Assembly: GCA_050950785.1 (NCBI GenBank)
Contig: JBMNIG010000013.1
Coordinates: forward strand, 62,001-126,000
Reading direction: 5' to 3'
From: JAAYOS01 sp050950785
Lineage (GTDB): Bacteria > Bacillota > Clostridia > Oscillospirales > JAAYOS01
Length of the DNA stretch: 64,000 bases
Both the position numbers and the translations under genes were made by a program. The notes under the pieces are model-generated. The model saw only the letters and a program-made list of their open reading frames with translations, was not told where the DNA came from and ran no database searches. Numbering within the stretch: position 1 is the stretch's first letter; each line of letters starts with the position of its first letter. Positions 52,208 through 59,638 of the stretch are shown here, piece after piece.

Positions 52208-52408
52208 TCAGAGTTCAAAATCACTAATAAGCTCTCTCTCACGACCTTTTATGGCATTCCATAATTCAGAGAGCAGTTCCCCTATTTGTTCTCTAAACGC
52301 GATTCCAAGAATTATTGCTATCGCAACTAAAACGATTACAGCTATGATCTCTGCGGCACCATCTCTTTGACTGATAATTTCCTTAATGTTTATACGATTT
52401 TTCCTCAC
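52208..52408 (-). CDS. flp: Flp-type major pilin
   Basis: This 66-residue protein has a basic leader (RKNRINIKEIISQRDG), the processing region G-A-A-E with the +3/+5-like Glu, then one hydrophobic helix (IIAVIVLVAIAIILGIAF) and a short polar tail. This is the Flp1-like type IVb pilin form. TadV should cleave after the Gly. GTG 52408 is chosen because GGGAGG lies 8 nt before it; the longer frame from 52435 would include that site. The next gene (tadE) is separated by a gap holding a CCATG...CATGG hairpin. Confidence 0.82.
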   Translation of the reverse strand: MRKNRINIKEIISQRDGAAEIIAVIVLVAIAIILGIAFREQIGELLSELWNAIKGRERELISDFEL

Positions 52409-52473
52409 TTTCACAACCTCCCGTGACGAAATCACATATGTAACTCTTATGGTTCTTGCTTACTTGATGAAGT

Positions 52474-53343
52474 CTAAGCTGTACCGGTTGACATTATCGG
52501 CATCATTACCATTATGAGGATCCCCACAAATGTCAGAACTATTGGTAAAAGCATTCTGGCGGAAGCCGTCTCACCTTTTCTACGAACTGAGTGTTTTCTC
52601 TCACTCCAACTCTCTTCCGACACCCTCTTTAAAAATGCTACCAGTTCGCGGTTACCCTTTGATAAGTTTTGAAGCAGCGCCGAAATGACCTTGTCCACAT
52701 ATGGCTCGCCACAGCGCTCTGCAAACTCCCTCCAGGCATCAAATCGGGAGACACCGTTATCGATCTTGACCGTGGCACGCCGCATCTCGTTATATAACAA
52801 ACCGCTGCTACTTTGCGCAGTTACTCTCCATGCCTGATCTAATATTAGTCCTGCGTTTACCAGCAAAGTCATTGTAGATAAGGCCTCCGGAAAGTCCTTA
52901 CGAATCTGCTCTCTGCGTCGATCGACCTTTTCCTTCAAATCCTTATCGTAGTAATACACCATGCCGGCAGCCCCGAAAAATGCAAACAACAATGCAATCC
53001 ATGCGTTGATTATTACTGATAGAAGTAATAGCAATATAAAGACCATGAACGTGACCGATATCATCCGCGACATAAATATGTGTCGAAAAAACACTGAATA
53101 CTTCTTTCCGTGAAGTATGCGAAAATATCGCTCAATTTTTCTGTCGTATAGACTTGTATAGTTGTAGCGGATTTTGGATAACAGCTCCATTCCGAAGGTA
53201 TAGAGGCATTTGCATGGGTAGCTTCCAATAGGAAGATCCTTGATTATGTAATCATAGCGATGACCTAGAGTCCAGAAAACCACATAGAAAGCTGTCAGAA
53301 TAGTGATCAGTGCCGATACCGCGACAAGCCCCAATGTGCCCAT
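52474..53343 (-). CDS. tadC: Tad platform protein TadC
   Basis: The 289-residue membrane protein has one N-terminal helix, a helix pair near residues 95-130, and a C-terminal helix. The type II secretion F domain lies in DFPEALSTMTLLVNAGLILDQAW to LQNLSKGNRELVAFLKRV. It pairs with TadB as the inner-membrane platform that transmits TadA ATPase motion to pilin assembly. ATG 53343 follows GAGGAGG. A 183-nt gap with two hairpins separates it from tadB. Confidence 0.88.
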   Translation of the reverse strand: MGTLGLVAVSALITILTAFYVVFWTLGHRYDYIIKDLPIGSYPCKCLYTFGMELLSKIRYNYTSLYDRKIERYFRILHGKKYSVFFRHIFMSRMISVTFMVFILLLLLSVIINAWIALLFAFFGAAGMVYYYDKDLKEKVDRRREQIRKDFPEALSTMTLLVNAGLILDQAWRVTAQSSSGLLYNEMRRATVKIDNGVSRFDAWREFAERCGEPYVDKVISALLQNLSKGNRELVAFLKRVSEESWSERKHSVRRKGETASARMLLPIVLTFVGILIMVMMPIMSTGTA

Positions 53344-53377
53344 ACCTGTTCCTCCTCACCCGGACTTAGCGAGCCGG

Positions 53378-53452
53378 TTTAGTCCTGACACTCACAGTGA
53401 CTAAAATTAGGTGATTCTTTGGCGGTACGGAAACTCATTTCTAGTTTCCGTA
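53378..53452 (-). other. Two stem-loops between tadB and tadC
   Basis: TACGGAAACT (53426-53435) pairs perfectly with AGTTTCCGTA (53443-53452), loop 7 nt. TTTAGTC (53378-53384) pairs with GACTAAA (53399-53405), with an inner CTG/CAG. Neither has a T-run in the minus direction, so they look like mRNA-processing or stability structures rather than terminators. Confidence 0.5.
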
Positions 53453-53526
53453 GTTTTCTAAAGCTTAGGATGTAACTTCTAATTTCTAAAGATAGCCCAT
53501 ATACATCTTGAACTGCCAGACAGTCG

Positions 53527-54276
53527 TTACAGCTCAATTCTTAGAATACGCCTTGAAATAAGGTAGGATACTGCAAACAGTATCAACGCAATCGTTGATG
53601 AGATCCTACCCATAGCAGAAGACATATCTGCTATGCCAGCGCCAAGTCCCTTTAGCAGTAGCACGAAAATTACGGGCATTATCAACATAACAAACTGCTC
53701 TGTCTTCTTTGCAGAAACCACAGTCAGTATTTCCTGCCTCACCTCTATTTTGTCGCATATTATTTGACAGGTCATATCTGTTATTTCTAAAAAATCTCCT
53801 CCCAAGCGATTGCATGTTTCAAAAACATTTGCGAAACTTTGTATTTCATGTAAGCAGCTTCTTTTGCCAAAGTCGGATAGCAGATGTTCAAGATTTTGAT
53901 TGATCGCAACACTTTCGTTAATATGTCGAAGCTCGCGTGCTATATAGCTGTCACCACCGTGAAGGGACTCCATATCCTTCTGTGCCGTTAAAAATGCACT
54001 GGAAATGTTGGCCCCGGCGCTAACGGATGATGAAAGTGATTCCAACATATCTCTAAACTGCATTAGTAACCTCTTTTTGACTGCCTCTGTACGATTTTTG
54101 ATATAATATAAATTGATATATACAACAGCAGCTATGGCACTAACGAGGATAGCTATTACATGTTCGTAAAACACGTATCCCACAATACCACCGGTGGCAG
54201 CTCCAACGAAGGTGCATAGAACCTTCTCTGCAATTGACGGATCGTATGATGAATAATCTGACGTGATTTGCGCCAT
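53527..54276 (-). CDS. tadB: Tad platform protein TadB
   Basis: The 249-residue protein has two N-terminal membrane helices (about 22-60) and a T2SF domain (FRDMLESLSSSVSAGANISSAFL to FETCNRLGGDFLEIT). Two C-terminal helices (MLIMPVIFVLLLKGL and STIALILFAVSYLI) end it. It is shorter than proteobacterial TadB (about 320), lacking part of the N-terminal region, as is common in Firmicutes. I choose ATG 54276; a GTG at 54285 would sit on the GTGGG ribosome-site-like stretch. It follows tadA by 77 nt. Confidence 0.88.
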   Translation of the reverse strand: MAQITSDYSSYDPSIAEKVLCTFVGAATGGIVGYVFYEHVIAILVSAIAAVVYINLYYIKNRTEAVKKRLLMQFRDMLESLSSSVSAGANISSAFLTAQKDMESLHGGDSYIARELRHINESVAINQNLEHLLSDFGKRSCLHEIQSFANVFETCNRLGGDFLEITDMTCQIICDKIEVRQEILTVVSAKKTEQFVMLIMPVIFVLLLKGLGAGIADMSSAMGRISSTIALILFAVSYLISRRILRIEL

Positions 54277-54353
54277 AAAACCCACACCTAAACAGTTACG
54301 TTATTTACAGTTACACTAATTCAAAATCGTGCTTCATTTTTCTCTTGACATAG

Positions 54354-55586
54354 TTAAATCGTGCCTGACACACCATATAGCTTCAGCTTATTGTCGTGCA
54401 ATAGGCTGTTTTTTGTCCTAGTCAGCTTTCCGGTTACCCGATCGCTTGCGCTGCCTGGTTCCTCCTCAAATACAAAAAGCGGATTTAACTGGATTTCTCC
54501 TCTACGATAGCCCGCCACCTCTGTGATACTTATTACACGTCTTGAATGATCCCGAAGCCGTGAAAGATGGATCATTATATCGATGGCCGATGCGATCTGC
54601 CTGCGGACAGCCTCCTGTGGTAAACTTGATGTGCCCATAAACACCATTGTTTCTAGCCGTGATAGCATGTCCTGTGTAGAATTGGCGTGTCCCGTAGATA
54701 GCGATCCGTCATGACCGGTATTCATGGCCTGCAGCATGTCTAAAGCTTCCTCTCCCCTTACCTCGCCTACGATTATCCGTTCCGGACGCATACGCAACGA
54801 CGCCCGTATGAGCTGCCGCATTGCAACAAGTCCTGCCCCCGATGAGTTGGCATTCCGAGTCTCCAATCTTATCAGGTTTTCTATGCCGCTAAGGCGAAGT
54901 TCAGCGGAGTCTTCTATCGATACGATCCTCTCGTCCTTCGGGATAAATCCTGCAAGTGCATTTAGAAATGTTGTTTTACCTGAATTGGTGCCACCACTTA
55001 TAAATATGTTGTATTTAGCGCGGACCAGCATCTCTAGCTTTTGAGCTGCCTCCACAGAAAGTGAACCGAGTTTAATAAGCCTCTCCACTGTAAAGGGTTC
55101 ATCTGAAAACTTCCTAATAGTTAAAACCGGGCCATTTAGCGAAATCGGTGGTAGTACTACATTGACTCGTGAGCCGTCGGACAGGCGGGCATCAACTATT
55201 GGGTTTGCCTGATTTACCTCACGACCGGCACGTCCGACTATGCGTTGGATCACATCTTCCAGCTGATTTTTACTTTCAAATTTTAGTTTGGTTCTATGGA
55301 TCAAACCCTCCCGTTCAATAAAAATGACATCGTAGCTGTTTACCATTATTTCAGTGATTTTTTCGTCTGAAAGAAGATGATCCAGGATCCCCAAACCTCT
55401 AATGGAGCTTACTACAGAAGTGACGGCTTGAGCCCTTTGGGCAATTGTCATATATATGCTGTCAGTCCTACTCGATATCATCCGCTCTATACGTTCCTCT
55501 AACTCAGCATCCGACATATCACCAAGGGGGAGGGTCTCAACTGCGATCTTTCGCACTTCCTCAGTCAAACTGCGTAACTTATCCAT
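54354..55586 (-). CDS. tadA: Tad secretion ATPase TadA (CpaF-like)
   Basis: A 410-residue VirB11/CpaF-family ATPase. The N-terminal domain contains ITEIMVNSYDVIFIEREG. The C-terminal domain has Walker A GGTNSGKTTFLNAL (near 199), the Asp box IVSIEDSAEL, the Walker B region ERIIVGEVRGEEALDMLQAMNTGHDGSLSTGHAN and the histidine box. It is the bifunctional extension motor of the Flp pilus. The ribosome site before ATG 55586 is weak (TTGGTAAAAGA). A 27-nt gap follows tadZ. Confidence 0.95.
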   Translation of the reverse strand: MDKLRSLTEEVRKIAVETLPLGDMSDAELEERIERMISSRTDSIYMTIAQRAQAVTSVVSSIRGLGILDHLLSDEKITEIMVNSYDVIFIEREGLIHRTKLKFESKNQLEDVIQRIVGRAGREVNQANPIVDARLSDGSRVNVVLPPISLNGPVLTIRKFSDEPFTVERLIKLGSLSVEAAQKLEMLVRAKYNIFISGGTNSGKTTFLNALAGFIPKDERIVSIEDSAELRLSGIENLIRLETRNANSSGAGLVAMRQLIRASLRMRPERIIVGEVRGEEALDMLQAMNTGHDGSLSTGHANSTQDMLSRLETMVFMGTSSLPQEAVRRQIASAIDIMIHLSRLRDHSRRVISITEVAGYRRGEIQLNPLFVFEEEPGSASDRVTGKLTRTKNSLLHDNKLKLYGVSGTI

Positions 55587-55612
55587 TCTTTTACCAATTC
55601 AATGAAGTTGAC

Positions 55613-56680
55613 TTATAAGAGGGCATCGAAGAAAGCCATTTGAGAAAGATGACTAACTATGCTTTCAGAGGAACCGCCCTCATAACGTGGTGCCCCGCCG
55701 AGAACCGCAAGGTCAATATTCTTATGCGCGATGCCGCTTTTGCTGCTGAACCTGTTGTACAGAAGCCAAGTTTGCGGAAAGGATATCTCATCTCTTACAG
55801 CGATTATGTTCATAGCCGCATTGATGCGCTCAAGTTTTACATTTGAGGTATACTCTCCATTGGAAACTAGAATATTGGCAGTTGTCTGCCTCATCAATTC
55901 CAGCGGAGCTCCCTCCAACAAAAGATCGGAGTCTACTATTATGTAGTCGAATCCATTCATATTCTTTAGCTGTGTGAGAAGCATATCTATATCCTCAGCA
56001 GTTATCTCCATTACCTCGGGTGCAGCAGTGCAAGACTCTATAAAAAACACACCATCCTCACTTTGCATAACGGCACTCTTTAGCCTTAAAGACAGGTTTG
56101 TTCGCTTGCTCTTGATGGCGTAAATCAAATCACCTATACGAGTCCTTGACTCCGATCGAAAAAATATTGATGATGTGCCAAAGCGCTCAAGGTTCAAATA
56201 CAAAGCCTTTTTCCCCATGGACGTAAATCGCAGGGCGCATGCTGCTGCCGCCGTAGACGCTCCCGAACCTCCGCTGCACGAAAAGAACCCGTATACTTTG
56301 GCTTCGGAGTGCGTCCCTGTATGAGAACCATTGTCGCCAATCTCGGATGGACTTCCCGAGAACACTGAAAGTATTTCGCGAAATATATTATCTGCCTTTT
56401 GAAATTTGCAAATAGCAGCCCGCCCTTTATATTCAAGGACGGATCGATTTTCTGTAAACCAGGCATGACACACACTTTCAGGAATAGATTTGGAGTCGAT
56501 ATCAAATCGATCCGATGCAATAAACACGCAATTACCCACCTTTTCCAGTGCACTCATGGCCTGTTCAAGATCGGTAAAGGAATATATTTCAGTACTATAG
56601 TCATCCCTTGAACTAAAAGCTGATGACAGCCGATTTAGATACTTCTCGTCTTTATCTAAAAGTACCAATCTGATTTTCAT
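55613..56680 (-). CDS. tadZ: TadZ/CpaE-like ParA-family localisation protein
   Basis: A 355-residue protein with an atypical receiver-like N-terminal domain (about 1-110) and a ParA/MinD-like C-terminal domain. The deviant Walker A is FFSCSGGSGASTAAA near residue 135: compared with K-G-G-x-G-K-S/T both lysines are lost (Ser and Ala). DYIIVDSDLLLEG is the Walker B-like strand. TadZ localises the Tad machine, and loss of the signature lysine suggests it does not hydrolyse ATP. It is the first gene of the operon, ATG 56680 with GGAGTG upstream. Confidence 0.85.
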   Translation of the reverse strand: MKIRLVLLDKDEKYLNRLSSAFSSRDDYSTEIYSFTDLEQAMSALEKVGNCVFIASDRFDIDSKSIPESVCHAWFTENRSVLEYKGRAAICKFQKADNIFREILSVFSGSPSEIGDNGSHTGTHSEAKVYGFFSCSGGSGASTAAAACALRFTSMGKKALYLNLERFGTSSIFFRSESRTRIGDLIYAIKSKRTNLSLRLKSAVMQSEDGVFFIESCTAAPEVMEITAEDIDMLLTQLKNMNGFDYIIVDSDLLLEGAPLELMRQTTANILVSNGEYTSNVKLERINAAMNIIAVRDEISFPQTWLLYNRFSSKSGIAHKNIDLAVLGGAPRYEGGSSESIVSHLSQMAFFDALL

Positions 56681-56845
56681 TTATATTCACTCCATTTTTC
56701 TCCGAATGGCAAAAACAAAAAACTTTGAGGTCAATGTTCATCTCTAGTGTGCAGACTTCCTAAACTGAGCAAGACATTTATCAAACATTTTTTATAAAAA
56801 TGTAGTTATACAGAAACTATTTAATTGGATATTTTTGGTATTCCT

Positions 56846-56874
56846 ATTATATAGGATATTTTTACCATTTTCAA
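56846..56874 (-). promoter_or_regulatory. Sigma-A promoter of the Tad-signalling operon
   Basis: On the minus strand TTGAAA (56874-56869), 17 nt, TATAAT (56851-56846). Two copies of GGATATTTTT (plus strand 56827-56836 and 56854-56863) lie either side of the -10 box, and CCTAT-TAT-ATAGG (56843-56855) is an inverted repeat on top of it. The leader to tadZ is about 160 nt. Confidence 0.7.
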
Positions 56875-56892
56875 CCCCTAATTTCCAAAATA

Positions 56893-56916
56893 TTCTATAA
56901 TTCTATAATTCTATAA
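56893..56916 (+). repeat. Three tandem 8-bp repeats upstream of the Tad promoter
   Basis: TTCTATAA occurs three times head to tail, starting 19 bp upstream of the Tad -35 box. It may be a regulator-binding or curved/UP-like element; it is too short to be a CRISPR. Confidence 0.7.
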
Positions 56917-56943
56917 TTTTATACTTTGTGTACACTGTCAACA

Positions 56944-56972
56944 TTGCAAGCTGTCCAATAAAAAGGTAGAAT
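56944..56972 (+). promoter_or_regulatory. Possible sigma-A promoter of the pepD-like gene
   Basis: TTGCAA (56944-56949), 17 nt, TAGAAT (56967-56972), giving a leader of about 110 nt to the ATG at 57090. The 409-nt gap 56681-57089 between the divergent genes also holds the Tad promoter and repeats, and no gene. Confidence 0.45.
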
Positions 56973-57089
56973 AGAGTATGATATTTTTATCAAGCAAGTA
57001 GATTATTTCAAACTTATAGATAAGTATAGTCTGTGTGAAATATTGTGACATCCTATCACTTATACGGATGTCAATGGGAGGTTACACAA

Positions 57090-58556
57090 ATGAACAATTC
57101 CAAATTGGACAATAGCTCCATTATCAAGTTTTTTAAGGAAATAAGTGCGGTTCCCCGTGCTTCCTTCAAGGAAAGCTCAATTGCAGATTACCTGGTCGAG
57201 TTTGCAAAACAACGGGGGCTATGGTATTACCGTGATGAAATCCACAATGTGGTTATTAAAAAGCCCGGCAGCCCTGGTGCAGAGGCTCTGCCACCGGTCA
57301 TGCTGCAGGGACATACAGATATGGTCTGTGAAAAAAATTCCGATACCGAGCATGACTTTGATAGTGAAGGTATCAACCTGGTACAGGAAGGAAATTTTTC
57401 TGCGGGCTGACGGGGACCACACTGGGCGCAGACGACGGGGTGGCTGTTGCATACATGTTGGCCATACTTGATGATCCTAATGCCGTACATCCTCCGTTGG
57501 AATGCGTTTTCACTGTTCAGGAAGAAGTAGGTTTAGCAGGCGCTGAAAATCTTGATCCCTCAGTTCTGGATGCGAGAACGCTTATCAATCTTGACGGCAG
57601 CCCCTTCGGTACTGCTGTTGTAAGCTGTGCAGGAGGTCTTCGTGCTGTCCTTACGAAAAACTATCAAGCCATCTGCACTTCCCTTGGCATTTCCTCTGCG
57701 TATTGCAGTGCGCGGTCTGGAGGGTGGTCACTCAGGGATCGATATTCATAAGGACAAGGGCAACTCAATAATGATCCTCGGAAGGATCCTATTAAAGCTG
57801 CTTATCAACTTCCCTGTCATGGAGATAGGGCATATAATGGGTGGGGCAAAGGACAACGCAATTCCGAGGGAAAGCGATGCACTAGTGTTCTTTACATCAG
57901 AACAAGATCTCACTATAGCGGAACAACTACTGTCTGAACTCGAGCAGCAAATTCGTGAAGAACTTCGGGATACCGACCCGTCTTTCCGATTGGAAGTAAA
58001 TCGTACCGAAAATAGAAGTCTGACCTCCATCGGACGTGTTACCACTGATTCGTTGATCCGCATGCTCGCCCTTGCGCCTAACGGTGTACTAATACGCAGC
58101 AGTCAAGCAGGTGGATTTGTCGTATCATCAGTAAATCTCGGTGTAATAAACACAGACCAGGATAAAATCGAGGTCTTGTTCAGCCTTAGAAGCTCCGAGG
58201 CTTCTCTTCAGGACAAAACAAAGGATGTGCTGACTGCTCTTGCAGACTCCTTTGGATTTTCAGTTGAGTTCAACAGCCCATATCCGGGTTGGCGATATGC
58301 TGAGGTCTCCCCTATTCGTGACACATTTGTAACCGCGTTCAAGGATTTGTTCGACAGGGATCTGGAAGTGTTGGCAATACACGCAGGCCTGGAGTGCGGA
58401 CTGTTTTCCGAAAAGCTGCCCGGACTTGATGCAATATCCCTTGGACCTACTATACATGACTTTCATACCCCTCAGGAAAAACTCGACCTTGTCACATTTG
58501 AACAGACGTATTCACTTCTGATCGAGGTGCTAAAGAGGCTCACAGAAAAGAAATAA
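57090..58556 (+). pseudogene. pepD: PepD-like aminoacyl-histidine dipeptidase, broken by three frameshifts
   Basis: The coding sequence is complete in content but spread over three frames. Frame one (57090 to about 57397) runs to the zinc-site segment QGHTDMVCEKN and beyond. The next part has LGADDGVAVAYML, then EEVGLAGAENLD and LINLDGSPFGTAVVSCAGGL. The last has LRIAVRGLEGGHSGIDIHK through HAGLECGLFSEKLPG and GPTIHDFHTPQEKLDL. Each change fits one extra base in a homopolymer: T5 at 57395-57399, G4 at 57412-57415 and A5 at 57656-57660. Removing one base at each restores a single ~488-residue M20 zinc peptidase. This may be a real pseudogene or sequencing error. ATG 57090 follows GGGAGG. Confidence 0.85.
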
Positions 58557-58680
58557 TATCTTTGCTTTAGCTTTTCTCAATTTATTTTGCGAAAGTATAT
58601 CGCCGTAGTAATTTAGAAACACAATCGATAATCTGCGACTGTTTTCACGTCAAGTTCCATCAAAACGAGTCAAAACTGGA

Positions 58681-58708
58681 ACCGCAAATAGCAGGCATTC
58701 ATACACTA
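58681..58708 (+). promoter_or_regulatory. Possible sigma-K-like promoter
   Basis: AC (58681-58682), 17 nt, then CATACACTA (58700-58708), which fits the sigma-K pattern AC-N16/17-CATA-N3-TA. Transcription would start near 58715, about 37 nt before the ATG at 58752. The short consensus allows chance matches. Confidence 0.4.
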
Positions 58709-58751
58709 TTATTGAAGGAATGCACTTCAATTCATATTGGGAGGTAAAATA

Positions 58752-59567
58752 ATGCCTGCTGAAAACATGCACATAAAAGAAGCAGTCTGCATCCATACAA
58801 GAAAAGTTTATGATTCCTGTAAAGACAAGGACTGCGTGGAAAATCTCCGCGTATATCTGACACGGGGAAGCCAGGCAATTATCGACAGGGCAATCAATGT
58901 AAAGTGCCGCAAAGTTGAGCTGCTCTGGGTATACATCGATGTTGAACCCGTCTCCTTCAACCGCGGATTCTACACCGTCGATGTAAAGTACTTCTACAAG
59001 GTAACAGGTGAAGCATTCTGTGGAGTAGGCAAGCCGCAGGAGTTCACCGGCTTGGCAACCAATGACAAAAGGGTCATCCTCTTCGGCAGCGAAGGTAACG
59101 CAAGGATCTTCAGCTCAGTCATGACTCCCGGCGAGAGCGACCAGCAGCTGATACAGCGCACCAACATGCCGGTTGGCGTTGTTGAAGTAGTGGATCCCAT
59201 CTGTTTGTCACTAAAGCTAGTTGAGGTCTGTGACTGCCCGAAGGGACGCGACTACGAGATCAACGAACTTCCTACAGCCATCGCAAACTGTTTCAGTGAC
59301 GACCTTGTCTTGGGAGACAGCGAGAAGCGCGTATACGTAACTTTAGGACAGTTCAGCATTATCAAACTTGAGCGGGATACTCAGCTGCTCATACCAGCCT
59401 TCGACTTCTGCGTACCAGACAACGAATGTGTCAGCGCAACCGAAGACGATCCATGCGATCTTTTCCGCAGAATTGAGTTCCCTGTTGAGGAATTCTTCCC
59501 GCCTCAGCGTCAGGATTTCGATCAGACTCTTGGGGCTGGAGACAAACGCCACCACGGATGCAGATAG
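58752..59567 (+). CDS. Conserved clostridial hypothetical protein, possible spore coat component
   Basis: The 271-residue protein is rich in beta-strand-forming residues and has conserved-looking Cys (VYDSCKDKDCVENLRVY, VKCRKVELLWVYIDVE, VCDCPKGRDY). There is no signal peptide or membrane helix. I recall close relatives across spore-forming Clostridia without assigned function; that is memory, not a search. A strong GGGAGG site, an upstream sigma-K-like promoter and a following GC-rich terminator suggest strong, late sporulation expression, as for coat proteins. ATG 58752 is preferred to an in-frame start at 58737, which overlaps the ribosome site. Confidence 0.75.
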   Translation: MPAENMHIKEAVCIHTRKVYDSCKDKDCVENLRVYLTRGSQAIIDRAINVKCRKVELLWVYIDVEPVSFNRGFYTVDVKYFYKVTGEAFCGVGKPQEFTGLATNDKRVILFGSEGNARIFSSVMTPGESDQQLIQRTNMPVGVVEVVDPICLSLKLVEVCDCPKGRDYEINELPTAIANCFSDDLVLGDSEKRVYVTLGQFSIIKLERDTQLLIPAFDFCVPDNECVSATEDDPCDLFRRIEFPVEEFFPPQRQDFDQTLGAGDKRHHGCR

Positions 59568-59585
59568 TCAAAATCTAAGCAACAT

Positions 59586-59617
59586 GAAAGCCGCGGCAAG
59601 ACAAAGCCGCGGCTTTC
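59586..59617. terminator. GC-rich terminator between convergent genes
   Basis: GAAAGCCGCGGC (59586-59597) pairs perfectly with GCCGCGGCTTTC (59606-59617) around an 8-nt loop; T-rich sequence follows only after a few bases. Confidence 0.75.
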
Positions 59618-59638
59618 TATTAGCACTGTTTTATAAGG

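Noticed and set aside
56893..56916. Tandem TTCTATAA units as a CRISPR or minisatellite
   Set aside because: Only three 8-bp units with no spacers; better seen as a promoter-linked repeat.
57440..57751. Independent genes at 57440-57751 and 57627-58556
   Set aside because: Both are continuations of the same PepD-like protein in shifted frames, not separate genes.
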